Source: Prorocentrum cordatum (lineage: Eukaryota > Sar > Dinophyceae > Prorocentrales > Prorocentraceae). From it: a DNA stretch of 64,000 nt. This document shows positions 11,929 through 24,516 of the stretch, piece after piece (within the stretch, counting starts at the first letter, position 1; each line of letters starts with the position of its first letter). The DNA is taken from the NCBI GenBank assembly GCA_963575745.1, contig CAUYUJ010016294.1, positions 726,878 to 790,877 on the forward strand, in the 5' to 3' direction. The position numbers and the translations under genes were made by a program. The notes beneath the pieces were generated by a model. That model worked only from the letters and a program-made list of their open reading frames with translations, was not told the DNA's origin and ran no database searches.

Positions 11929-13064
11929 CGTCGAGCCGCCTGCTGGACATGGTTATTCCTCCTCCGATATACTCCAGGTCTGCCATTGAGCCTGAGCATC
12001 CGAGCCCTTCATCTGACCCGCTGAGTTCGTAGTGGAGAGTGCTGATGGAGCACTTGCCCTTGCCCAGGGAACTGACCACGGCAGGTTGGACTAGCCTCTA
12101 GCACCCTCGCGGGGGCCTCCAGGGGGAGCTTGATTTTCAGCATGCCGGCCCAGGTTTTTGGACACCCGTGCTCGGCTGCAACCTTGCGGTGGTGGGCGCA
12201 CGTGGCAAGCGTGCTGATGTGCTTGATGGCGTCCTCGAATTTCCCGTGTAGGGAGGACAGATCACTCAGCTGGAAACCCCAGGCGCTTGCGAAACTGGTT
12301 CTGCACTCCTGGTGGGCGTTCTGCCAAGGGAAGCAGATGCCCACGGCTGCTTCTATGATGTCCGCAGTGGCCTCTGGATGTGGGAAGGGCCAGAGCGTCG
12401 CCCGAGGCTCGCGCGGCTGGCTCATCATGACAACGAGGGGGACTCTGAGTGCGGGGGTGTCCAGGGGGCGGCCGTCGCTGCTGAGAAGGGAGCGCCTTAG
12501 CTCTGAGTTGGCCTGGCCCGTGCGAAGTAGAAACGTAAGGTGCTGCATCCCTGGGCGCGCGCGGTGTTGCCTGCATCTCCCTGTCTCTTGGCTCCATGCC
12601 CCTGGGAACTGGTGTAGGACGTCGGGGGGGGTGCAACGGCTGGCGCCCTTCGGGCGGTGGCTGACGCCCTTCACCCTGGGCAGGGGGGGAAGCGACACGT
12701 CTGGGACGGCTAAGCTCATGTCGCCCCAGGGGGGGCCAGCCCGAGGAACCAAATTAGGGCTGCCCACGTCAGGTTGTAGACACGGTTGCTGGCGTCTATG
12801 CCCAGTTCAACGTCGCAGCAGAACCCTAGGTGGCTCGATGCCTTACGGTCAAATAGGCCCGGCTGTCTTGGTGCGTCGGCTATGGAGCACTGGTGGGGGT
12901 GTAAGCCAGACACTGTGTACATGACCACCCCCATGGCGGGGTTTTCGACGAGTTTCTGCAGGCTGCTGCGCATGGCGCCTCCAAGGCTGCTCCATGAAAA
13001 CTCTGTGTCCACGGAGCTGCAATCTTGTCTGCGAAGTTCTTCTCAATTGAGGTTCGGGCTTTTA

Positions 13065-14936
13065 CTATCGCGCTGCCCAGCCCTTTGATGACTTCGTCTC
13101 CTGCGTGCGAGGGGGGCTCAGGGATCCAGGAGGTGAGGTCCGTGATGGGGTCGAATCCTTCGGTGACCGTGAGGGTCCAACGACTGCCGATGTGCTCCGG
13201 GTGCTGGAAGCGCACCCACAACTTGGCGAAACGGCCGTACTCGGAGAGCTCACGGAGGCGAGATCCCGCGGCCGTGGCGAACATACTCCCGTCACCGATG
13301 ATGACCACGTTGCGCGTGGCTCTGGTGATTGCCACGTTCACCCTGTTGGCGTTGCCCATGAAACCCAATCATACCATCTGTTGGACCTGGTTGTCAGGAA
13401 GATGACCAGATTCGCTTCGAATTCCTGGCTGGAGTCAATAGTCGAGAGGGTGAGCTGCCACTTGCAAGGTGATCCTCTGCAGCGACCCGCCGAATGCCTG
13501 GGAACCGCAAGGAGCTGCCCGTGAGTCCTGAGTCTTTCTGCTCGAAGACGCTGGCGTAGTCGCTTGTGTCGAAGGAACGCGATGGGGGGTGGGCTGCGGG
13601 CCCCCTCCCCTGGCTAATTTCGTCTTTCCCTTTCCCTGTGCCTCTGGCCTTGGCCTGCCCGAGGGCGCCGCTGACGCTGCGGGCGCTCTGGGGCCATCCG
13701 TTCGAGGATGGCACGCTGCAGCTGGTAGCCGATGACCGCCCGAACCGCGACTTCCCCCTCCATTGCGGGGAGGAAGGCGCGCATGAGATCTACCGTCTGG
13801 GCTGCCTCCAGCAGGTTGGCGCATCCTGCGTGTAGCTTGGATGTAACCCCCAGGGAAGGGTCGTCGACCAGTAGGAACCGGTGCTGTTCCCCGGCGGGTT
13901 GCTTTCCTGGGTCGAGGTTTCGCAACATCTGATGCATGTCGTCGCTGGCGGTGCGGGCGGCATCCGCTAGGTCTTCGACCCTGACGTTGTTCCAGGGCTG
14001 GAACTCCTGCAATGGTAGACCCTTGAATAGGGGCCTCTGCGTCAGAGGGTCAGCTAGTCCGGATCGCATTGTGTTGTTGTAGAAGACCCAGTTGGGCCAA
14101 GCCAGCAGAAGGGGGCGCATGCGGTAGCACAGGCAGAGCTGCATCACGGCTGACTGGTGCCCCCCTAATGCCTGGTGTAGACGGTCGAAGATGGAGAGGC
14201 ACAACCCTTGGTCTGCTGCCTTTCTGGAGATGACCGCGGGGGGGGAGCTGCTTGGGGTCGCAGACCAGCACTAGGTGTCCTCCTGACCGAATGACGCTGT
14301 CCAAGGACATGGCAGCCATGAGCTCGTGCGCCTGTCCTGCGTCGTCTATGATGAGAAGGGCAACTGGGGCAGCCTTCTTTAGTGCTTCAGCAGATTCGCG
14401 CGCGGCAATGACGGTCTTCGCGTCTTCGAGCAGCTGGTTCCTGAAGAAGGCGGGGAAGTCCATAGAGGGTGAACCGCCTTCGTAGGGGAGTCTGCCGTTG
14501 GCCCTCTGGTAGTGTCCTCCAGGGGTGAGCCCTGTCACCTCCTTGGCCACCTTAAAGCCTCTGGCGAGGCGCGCGCTTGGTCGGGAATCCCGAGCTGGAG
14601 CCCAGTTTGTTGTCTTTGTGAGGGGCATGTAGGGCCAGCGCCGGCTGGTCGGCGGCCGCGTTGGAACCTGCCGCCAGAGCGACCGTCAGCCCGGGGAAGA
14701 GCGAGTCCGACCATGCGTCCATGGTTGCGACCGAGAAGATTGTCTCGCCTGTACCAGGGGGGCCGTGTGCTATCGTCACGTGATGCTGGGTGGAGGCTAC
14801 CAGGGCCCTTGCGGCGTCGTGGTTGAGACTGTGGCGCTTGGCTCCGTCCTCCAGGGATTTCTGCGCTGGTCGGTCACGGGCGCGCTGGGGCACCTGCCCG
14901 GCGGCGCCCTCCACCTCTGCGCCGGTGAGAGGGGGG
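13065..14936 (-). other. UPF1-like SF1 helicase core motifs
   Basis: Visible in order on the minus strand: Walker A HGPPGTGET (14743-14769), SNAAADQPAL (motif Ia-like, about 14650), Walker B LLIIDDAGQA (about 14331-14355), CDPKQLPP (14236-14262), CYRMRPLLLAWPNWVFYN (about 14080-14130), motif V-like TIDSSQEFEANLVI (about 13400-13445) and motif VI RVNVAITRATRNVVIIGD (about 13290-13345). These are the hallmarks of the UPF1-like group. Walker A has Glu where Lys is required (GAG for AAG), so this copy should not hydrolyse ATP. Four frameshifts cross the core; those at 14931-14938 and 14231-14238 lie in G8 runs and are repaired by removing one base, and the one near 13372 by adding one T. Confidence 0.85.
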
Positions 14937-15941
14937 GGCAAGATGTCCGGCGGGGCGAGCGGGCATCGCCGAGACAGCACCGGGCGCAGGTAAGTCGGCG
15001 CAGGGGAAGCGGACTTCCAGGGTGGCTCGTGCACGCGCCTGCAGGGCCTGCCCACACTTGGCGGCGTTGAGAAGGTCGTTTGCGATGGCCTCGTCCTTTT
15101 TGTCGGCAGTACGGAAGGTGGGAAGGTAGGTGATGACGTCCAGGGGGGTGCCAATGAGGTCGCGGGGGACCTGCTGCAGCCTGTAGATCTCGGTGATTGC
15201 AGCCGAGATCCGCCAAGACTGGATCACGGAGGGCGCCCTGTCCAGCCTGTGCCACGGTTGGCCTGCGCAGGTGGGCCGGTCGATGCTGTCGTCTGCGTGG
15301 AATTCCCCGAACTTGTCTGCGTTGTAAGCTACGATGCATTCGTTGCTGGGGTACCGTGAGCCCGTTGTGAAACCCAGTGCCTGGCAGTCGCTCGGAGGGA
15401 TGGTGCCTCCGAGGTCGGGGGGCCACAGAGGCTTGACTGAAGCGACTTGGTCCACTGCTGGGCTGGTGAGGCTGAGAAGGAGCACGCGCGCGTCCTGCCC
15501 CGCATCCTGACCTTCGAGGAGGACTCTGAGAACCGAGCGCCAATGTAGATGTAGCAGCACCTTCCCGTCTTGGGGTGGAAAGGCGTTCCTCAGCTGGTAG
15601 CGGTCGAGGGCATCACACTCTGAGTTCGGATCGATTGGGGTGACGGAAACTCCTAGGGCGCAGCTCTGCCTTCTGATGAGGTCTGTCCTGGCCTTGACGG
15701 AGTTGCCCCAGACGGCCTCGGTCGACGCCATGCATTCGGCCCAGGCCAACCTTTCGAGAGCCCGTCCTTTCTGCCTCAGATCCTGCGCCCAATGAGGCGG
15801 GAGGGGGACGGCCTCCGGGATTTGCCCCAGCGGTGCGTGCAGACGGAACTGAGCGATCCCACAGCTGGCGGGGACGGAGCGTAGCTGTCTGACAGCGTCG
15901 GCCGCAGCCACGGCCGGCGACTCCAGCGCCACCCCCCCTCA

Positions 15942-16691
15942 CCCATGCCGGGGGTGTGCCGCCGTAGCCATAGCATTATTCTCCCTCGGGCGCCTCCGCA
16001 CGTGATCTGTCAGCTGACTCTCGAGACGATGCTCTGCTGGAGGCGCTGGGCCTGTCCTCTCCCGCGGCGTGCCTGGATGGAGGGCGTAGGTGGTAGGCGG
16101 TGGCTTGGCCGGGGGTATCTTTGTCACTGGTCGCACTCGCCCAAGCCCTCCGCAGCTGCTGGCGAGGGCGGTCTCTGTGGAAGAAAAGATGGCGCCAGAG
16201 GGGGTGGCGAAGTCGAAGGCGCCATCCCTGCAGGGAAAGTCGATGGGAACGTGGCCCCACTCGTCTGGGAAAGACCAGCCGGGGAGGTGGACTTGCCCTT
16301 GGACCTTCACCGGCTCCGTCGTCTTCCACCCGCGCCATGGGTACCTCTTGACACTGCCGTTGTGGACGTGGTCATATTCCCTTCCGTTTGTCATGGCCCA
16401 CAGGTTGCCCGCAGAAATGAAATCCTGGGGGTCGGGCCACCCGTTGACCCACTGCCTGTCGCCTTCGTGCCAGTGGTCCCACAGCAGCAGGTCCTCCTTC
16501 CCACCACAGTGCTTCTGACAGAGCTCACACCACCAGCACCATTCGCCGTCGAAGTGCGCCCAGCGCAGCCAGGGGCATTCGCGGGCACGGAACGGGAGGA
16601 GGAGGTCTCTTTTTATGGGGCCGTTTGGACGGCACGCCTCGCGCGCTGGCCAGCGGGCCAGCGGCCCTTGATTGCACTTGCGTTTGGGCAT
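15942..16691 (-). other. N-terminal Cys/His-rich module of the helicase ORF
   Basis: The start codon chosen (16691) follows the 27-bp box directly. Early residues are basic (MPKRKCNQ), followed near residues 50-70 by WCWWCELCQKHCGG and a nearby WDHWH, a spacing consistent with a zinc-binding fold. A proline-rich linker follows. A TGA at 15941-15939 interrupts the frame, which then continues unchanged into the pre-helicase region. I cannot assign the zinc module to a named family. Confidence 0.55.
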
Positions 16692-16718
16692 CCTCCAGGG
16701 TCGCAGCTGATCGCCGCT
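16692..16718 (-). repeat. 27-bp box, copy 4, between the RNase H and helicase frames
   Basis: The box fills almost the whole gap between the TGA of the RNase H frame (16725-16723) and the ATG of the helicase frame (16691). It is identical to the copy at 8453-8479. A role in internal initiation, trans-splicing or recombination is possible, but the sequence alone does not show which. Confidence 0.85.
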
Positions 16719-16722
16719 AGAG

Positions 16723-18867
16723 TCATTTGAAAAGCCGGGGGGTCGCGGCCCGCTGCTTGGCGCGCCTCGGTGGGCGGGGCGATCGATCGATCAGCGACCA
16801 GGAGCGAGGGGGGGGGGGCGGAGGGTTTTCCAGACGGACAGCGGCGGCGGCACACGCCATTGGATCGCACAGGTCGATGTCTAGATCTTGCGCGGTTGGG
16901 AAGTGGGCTGGGAGGGCGGCGCGGGCTTCTGCCCAATGTATGTGAGTGCGGACTGCGAGGTCGCCTGCGTTGAGTAAAGCATCCGCCCAGAACACCCCAA
17001 GGGTGGCAAGGCTATCTGCAGCCTTGTTCAGGCGGCGTCTCACGGCCTGCCAAGAAAGCACCCAGCCAATGTTCTCCGCCTGCGCGAGGGCGTCCTCAAT
17101 TTGATGAGCCAGGTGTAGCCTCCTGTACCTGGCAGTGCCAGCACCATATCGGATGGCCGCTAAATTACCCCCAACAGTCCTGGCGGCCCGGAGGGGGCCG
17201 CGGAGGTGGGGCAGGAGCGCAAGTCCAGCGCGACAGCCGGCTACCTCGGCCATCTGTGCGCTGCTGCAGCTGGGGAACGCTACGATGGCAACCGCCATTA
17301 TTTGGGGGGTACCTGTTGCTGGGTCGTGGCGCCACAAGATCGTGCCTGCGCATGAGACCCTGGTGCGGCCATCGATTCTCCGGGCGCCGCCATCGAAGGT
17401 GACTTCGCATGGCCACTGGGTGCTGTCTGTGTCAGGGAAGGGGGAGCTTCGGACGGTTACTTCGTCCCCTGGTTCAAGGTCGGTGTTGGCCGTCAGCGTT
17501 GTGGTGTGTGCGCGACAGTCTCGGCAGTATGCTGACGTCCAGTTAGCCGTGGGGTTGTCGTCAGTTTTGGGGCAGGGGAACCAGCTTCGCCCGGGCAGCA
17601 TCCACCCCGCGCGCATCTGGGTCGCCTGGATAACTGCACGCTTGTCTCCTGCGCGGCAGTGGCTGGTGACGACCGGGAGCCTGCACACCTCTCTTCCAGC
17701 GCGTCGCGCGTGGCGGGTCATGTGCGGCCTGGCGGCTCCGCATATGTTCCTGCCGGGGGTGGCGCGCGGGTGGCACATGGGGCAGGTGTCTTGCATTGTT
17801 GCCCACACGGCGGTCTCGTACGGGTTGTCGTGCCTCGGAGGCTCGTCGCCCTCGTGGACGTCTTCGTCGCTGTCGCCTGGCTGGTCGGAATCCGCGGCGA
17901 AGATGCCCTGGATGATGAGTCTGGCCGCATCACTGGCCTCGAGGGGGGTGGCGGTAAGGTTGACGCAGTATCTGAAGGAGATCTGGTGAAGCACCTTCAC
18001 AAGGAGGGGTTGGTGGTCACCGCTGCAGGTGATGGCCCGAGCGAAGGACTCGGGATCGCTTGGGCCCCGTGCGGTGTGCCAGGCCAGGGCGGCAGCAGGG
18101 CACCAGTGCCACACGTGCTCTGTCGATGCCTCCCCGAGCCCGCAGAGCGGACACTGACCTGGTGGAGATTCGCGAAGCGTCAACAACTTAGACGTTCGTG
18201 AGAACAGAGGGTTTGCTCCACAGCCGTCGCCTCCACCCCTGGCTTGCCTCTGTTGCCTCTCTCTTCCGTAGTAAAGGCCCCCGTTCGAGGGGCCAAGCTT
18301 TTTGGGGGTGGGCGGGCGGTGCCATAGCTCGTCTGCTCTGCCCGGGCGAGGCCCGGGCCAGCAGGCCCAAGGAATGGCCAGGTCCCCCCTCCAGTGCGGG
18401 CGGGGGCTCCGGAGGTGACGGCATGCGCCATCTTTGGAGTGCAGCGTCGCTACAGCCATCTTCGCTGTGCTGACGTGGCTGGACGCGTCGCTGGGAGTCA
18501 GCCTCTACGCGGGTTCCACGGCGACGGCCACGTAAAGAGGGCCAGAGATGGGCCACGCTCGAGCTGACGACGGCGAAGAGTGGCAGGGAGGAGAGATGCG
18601 GCGGAGGAGCTGGGCAGGCCAATGACGATCGGCCGCCGGGCTGCGCCGCGGAGGACGAGGTGATGCCGCTAGCCTTCCCATAGCCACACGCGCAGCTCGC
18701 GGAGCCAGGGAATGCAGCGACCCCCGCCCTGGAGGGGCCCTCGGCCACGGATCCGCCACCAGCCATGGTCGATCCGGGCGAGCGCCCGACGACTCCCGGC
18801 AGACCAGAAGGAGCCGACGAGACCAGGGACTCAAAGCCATGTGAGCAGCGAGTACCTGAGCTACCAC
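16723..18867 (-). pseudogene. Zinc-finger / RNase H frame of the mobile element
   Basis: One frame runs from 18867 to the TGA at 16723 with a single TAG at 18507-18505; the longest uninterrupted part has 578 codons from 18459. Near residue 103 is CPLCGLGEASTEHVWHWC, a zinc-finger-like motif often found between reverse transcriptase and RNase H in dinoflagellate elements. A type I RNase H fold follows: VTFDGGAR (about residue 350), AEVAGCRAGLALL (about 403), VGGNLAAI (about 430, where Asp is usual: GGT instead of GAT) and NKAADSLATL (about 480). RNase H would remove RNA from RNA:DNA hybrids. A reverse-transcriptase domain is expected upstream but the frame runs into a (GAC)n tract, so the unit is probably 5' truncated. 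The C-terminal part is proline/arginine-rich. Confidence 0.75.
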
Positions 18868-20235
<1,368 letters not shown>

Positions 20236-21535
20236 ACGATGGATTGGCGTCAGGAGGGACGAGGAGGAGGGGAAGGAGGAGGACAGGGGGAGAAGCGAGG
20301 AGGAGATGAACAAAAAAATCACTCCATTCGCTGTGCGGTGCACCTCTCTGTTCGGGTAGCGCTTGAGCAACTCCTGCCCCTCTGGATTGGCCCACTCATC
20401 ACTTGCACAAGATGAGCCGGCAACATAATGACGGGTCGCGTCGTCGTGTCATACTGATGGGGGAATGCCAACTATCTCCCGACAGCAAGCACGACCAGTT
20501 CCGTCCTGGACTAGGGGCAGTGCTCTGGCCATGCCAGAACGGCCTGACACAAACCCTGTGCCCCAGATCGGACTGGCGTCGCCCAAGACTAGGTCACTCC
20601 AATCACAAACCCCAAAAGAATCGCGACTTCTAAAAGAAACAGATCAGGACTGACTTTCTGCGTGCTGCCCTTTACAGCGATCGGGTCGGGGCCAGTCTCA
20701 CCCAAAAAACGAAAGCAACTTGGAAATCACCCTGGCCCGTGAATGATATCCTGCTGTGCTTGAGCCCCCGTGAAGTACGATGAACTGGTAGCGTCATTCA
20801 CCTGCTGATGGCTGCATAGCGTTTCTGGAACGATCTACCCATTCATCATACTCAAAACTCCCCTTTCCGCACTGCGTATATGCAACATTTATACTGGAAG
20901 CAAGAGATGATTACAGTCGGCCAAATGTCCTTCCGCGTTCACCCATTCCAATTTCAATCCACAGAAACGACGGGTGGGTAATTGTACATGGTCGATCTGT
21001 CCTCGAAAACGCCTCAGTGGGCTAAGACCACCATGGCCAAGGAACCCGATCAAGCTAAACAGTAAGGCTACATTGACACCGTAGCATGGACGAAGCTTAC
21101 TCAGCACAAAAGGTTTCCCTTATCGAGAAGGCAAAATATCATGGCAAATCGTCGCTGGTATTCCTTATGCTATACCTTGCGTCCTGTCACAAAATTAATC
21201 GAGGGACACGGCACGCTTCGAAGCAACTCACGCATCATACCAAGTAGCACCGAGGCATGTGATAATGAATGTTCCTCCCTGTCATGCTTCACGGTAGTTA
21301 AGTAATTCCCTCCTCTTTGCGCGTGATATCCTACATCACGCGCCTACGTACGCCGCTGCGTAGTCGAATTGCCAGGAAGACGAAACGCTCGACACGGGGA
21401 TCCCCAATTGTGCCTCTCGTTTCTGGCAGGTTCCTTTAGATGAGTGCTTGACAACAGCGACTCTGAGTGTGGGTGGGGTTGGGTACGGCTGGCTGGACAC
21501 AACCCGATCTGAAAGTGGGTGAGGCTGGACATGAC
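20236..21535. other. No gene recognised
   Basis: Unique-looking sequence of moderate GC content. Only short open frames (up to about 80 codons) with no recognisable motif; no tRNA- or rRNA-like structure was noticed. Confidence 0.5.
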
Positions 21536-21539
21536 TGGG

Positions 21540-22785
21540 TCTCCCCCCGCGGCTCCCCATTGGGGGGGCGCAGGTGCGATGCCCGCCACGTGGCGAAGAT
21601 CACGGACGAACCGCTCGACTCATCGCCACAGTCCGAATGCGAACGGGGAACTGGAGCACCGCACCACCGGCTCCCCCTTGCGGTGCCCAAGTGCTGCAGC
21701 TGACGAGGCACCCCCGCCGTCTGGCGCCCACCCGCCCACTGGGGCGCCCACGCTGCACCGCGAGGATGCAGACGCCTTTGACAAACACGTCCGCCTCCGA
21801 GAGCAGGCAAAACGCTCGAAGCATCCCCACCATCTAAGCACGGCCGGGCCCGGGATACACTCCCTGGGCGGCTCCCCCTTGGGGTGCCCGAATGCAACGC
21901 GCGTCGCACTGCGAGGATCACGGAAACTTGAAAAGAGACGCCTACCCCTCAAACAGACGAGCCGCTGGAGGCATCCCGACAACCCGAGCGCGAACGAGAA
22001 AATAGAATACCACCACGGCGACTCTCCCTGGAGTGCCCAATTTCTACTACTGCGAACTCGCGAGTATCGTGCGGGCCTGAAACGAGGCACGTCTACCTCT
22101 TGGCGCCCCCCCCTCCGTCTTGGGGTGCCCAAGAGCTGTGTGCGCCACATTGCGAGGATAAGCCTTGACAAAAAAAAGCCCGTGGACCTCCTAGAGCAGG
22201 CGAAACAGTCCGAGACATCCTCACCAAGCGAGCCCCAACGGGCCCGTGATGCGCTCCCCGGCGGCTCCCCGTTGGGGTGCCCAAAAGCCATGCCGCCCAC
22301 CTCCGAAAACAGGCGAACAGCTCGAAGCATCCCCACCATCCGAGCGCAAGCGGGCCCGTGATGCGACCCCTGGCGGCTCCCCCTTGGGACGCCCAAGAGC
22401 TACGCGTGCTACATCGCGAGGAAGCATGGAGCCCCGAAAAGAGGCACGCCCACCCCCGAAAGCAGGCGAACAGCCCGAGACATCCCCACAGGCGGGGCGC
22501 GAAAGGACACGCGATATGCACCCCCAAAGAGGCTCCCCCGCAGGGGTGCCCAACGCGCGATGCCTGCTACATCGCGAGGATCACGGAGCCCTGCAGTGAT
22601 CCGCGCCCACCCCCAAAAACAAGTGAATCGCCGGAGACGCCCCGGCAATCGGAGCGCGGCTAGGGCCCGTGATGCGTCCCCAGGCGGCCCCCTTAGAGCG
22701 CCCAAATGGTCTGCCTGCTGACTGCATGGCGAAGATCATCGAGCCCTGAACAAAGAGACACGCCCACATCCGAAAATAAGGGAAC
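21540..22785. repeat. Degenerate tandem repeat, 100-200 bp x about 9
   Basis: A CGGCTCCCCCTTGGGGTGCC module recurs at about 21551, 21668, 21871, 22016, 22117, 22262, 22374, 22530 and 22684. It is usually followed by a GCGAGGATCACGGA-like stretch and a GAGCAGGCGAAACG...CGAAGCATCCCCACCA-like stretch. Spacing varies between 100 and 205 bases. Long minus-strand frames here are repeat translations. Confidence 0.75.
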
Positions 22786-22799
22786 TGTTCGTGGTCATA

Positions 22800-23180
22800 T
22801 GATCTGAGTGTGCGCGAGTCTGGGTGTGAATGAGTAAGAGTTGGTGAGTCTCAGTGTACTATAACATGATGCTAATGACTCTGATTGTGAACGAGTCTGA
22901 GTGCGAGGGAGTCTTAGTGTGAACGGGAATGGGTGCGAGTGGGTCTGAGAATGAGTAAGTCTGAGTCTGAGTGTGGTGAGCCTGAGTGCGGTGAGTCTAA
23001 GTGTGAACGAATCTGAGTGTGAGTGATCTATTTGAGTCGGTCTCAATGCGAGCGCATTAAAGTGTGAGTGCATCTGACTCTGAGTGGTCTGAATCTGAAC
23101 AAGTATGCGTATGAATGAGTCTGAGCGTGAGTGGGTCTAAGTGTGAGCGAGCCAGAGCGTGAGTCTGAATGTAGGTCGTG
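22800..23180. repeat. GAGTCTGAGTGT-type repeat, left part
   Basis: Irregular GAGTCTGAGTGTGA units with a 6-12-base periodicity. The same array resumes at 23875-24150. Confidence 0.85.
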
Positions 23181-23224
23181 AGAGGAAGGAGGGAAGAGGC
23201 GGGTGTAAGTAAGTAAGTCTGGAG

Positions 23225-23760
23225 GCGGAGGTGTCCCCCTAATCCGTCGACACCCGCTTGCCTGGGGGCGAAAAAGCGTCTGAGGGGGTTGGCTGTCCCC
23301 CTCCCCCTTTCCCCCTCCCCTGGGGGTAAAAAAATCCCATTTTAGCGGGAGGGGGGTACGAACTCGTCAACGCGCCTTTAGGGCCTCCGAAGCCTCCCAG
23401 AAGCTCCAAGATGGCCCCAGAGAGCCCAAACAGAGCGCCAAGACAGTCCAAGAGAGAGTCGACACGGCCCCGGGTAACCCCACGACGGTCCAAGATTGGT
23501 TCAAAGACAGCCGAAGAGGGTCCCAAGACGGCCTAAGAAGCGCCCACGATGGCACCCGCGGGCCCCAACAGGTCCCCAAGAGAGGTATCTCGAACTGACA
23601 TTCCGAGCCCTCTGTCCCCAAAGGACCCCCGAGACCGCCTGCCGGCATCCAAACACCCAACAGGCCCGAAGAGGCCCCCGAGAAGCCCAAACGAGGCACC
23701 CCAAGGTTCCCCAAGAGACCCCAAGAGACTCCAAAAGGCCTCACCGGTAGACTTCTTTCC
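23225..23760 (+). repeat. Composite repeat CR, partial copy inside the GAGTCTGAGTGT array
   Basis: A CCCCTCCCCC tract at about 23297-23330 is followed by an AAGATGGCCCCAGAGAGCCC array at 23408-23735, in the same orientation as the full CR copies. Header and tail modules are not clear. Confidence 0.6.
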
Positions 23761-23874
23761 TCCTCTGAGGGGCGGCGGAATGTCGCAAGCCTCTTGAATA
23801 ACAAGAACTCCATATGTATGGCATGTGGGAAAGGAACCATACGTCTGATATGGGGAAGGAGTGGAGCGAATATG

Positions 23875-24150
23875 AGTAAGAGCGGAGTCTGAGTATGAGT
23901 GGCGTTAAACTTGAGTGAGTCCGCTGCGTACTTGCAAATATGAGCATGAATTTTCTGAGTGTGAGTGAAACGGGGCGTGGGTGAGTCTGGGTGTGAATGA
24001 GTCAGCATGATTGAATGATCCGACTGTAACAGTCTGTGTATGACTCGGCGCATAACGAGTTTCCGAATCGGTAGTCGAAGTATGAGTGAGTCAGAGTATG
24101 AGTGAGTCTACATGCGTGCGAGTCTGAGTATGAGCGATCTGGGTGTGCGA
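23875..24150. repeat. GAGTCTGAGTGT-type repeat, right part
   Basis: Continuation of the array at 22800-23180 after about 700 bases of other sequence including a CR fragment. Confidence 0.8.
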
Positions 24151-24269
24151 CTCCAGGCATCGGTAGGTCTGAGCGTTGAAGGGAGGAGGCGGGAGAGGAA
24201 GACTGAGGCCAAGAGGTCCTGATAACAACAAGAACCCCGATATCAGAGGAAGGGGAAGATGGCAAGATG

Positions 24270-24516
24270 CGCAAAGGGGGAGGAGGAGGAGGAGGAGGAG
24301 GAGGAGGAGAAGAAGGAGGAGGAGGAGGAGGAGGATTAGGAGGAGGAGGAGGAGGAGGGGGAGGAGGAGGAGGAGGAGGAGGAGGAGGAGGAGGAGGAGG
24401 AGGAGGGGGAGGGGGAGGAGGAGGAGGAGGAGGAGGAGGAGGAGGGAGGAGGAGAAGAGGAGGAGGGGAGGGGGGAAGAAGAGGAGGAGGAGGAGGAGGA
24501 GGAGGAGGAGGAGCGA
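24270..24516. repeat. (GGA)n microsatellite
   Basis: About 245 bases of GGA triplets with a few GGG or GAA interruptions. A shorter opposite-sense TCC tract lies at 24938-25000. Confidence 0.95.

Larger units (their letters stand above)
8914..16691 (-). pseudogene. Giant UPF1-like SF1 helicase ORF of a putative mobile element, broken
   Basis: A reading unit of about 2,590 codons starts at ATG 16691-16689, immediately after a 27-bp box, and ends near 8914. Frames join as follows: 16691 to about 14935, then 14600, 14235, 13372, about 13000, 12730, about 12080, 11920, and one single frame from 11920 to 8914. In-frame stops are at 15939, 13614, 11248, 10828, 10291 and 9535 (three TGA, three TAG, no TAA). 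Parts in order: Cys/His-rich N terminus, long pre-helicase region, UPF1-like superfamily 1 helicase core, then Cys-pair modules. UPF1-like helicases unwind RNA or DNA 5' to 3' with ATP; what this one does for the element is unknown. Zn-finger/RNase H frame lies 32 bases upstream on the same strand. Neighbourhood and decay suggest selfish DNA, not a host gene. Confidence 0.75.

Noticed and set aside
23367-24053. 228-codon minus-strand frame with LGGLWGASWG-like repeats
   Set aside because: It is a reverse translation of the CCAAGATGGC array; the same pattern appears at every CR copy.
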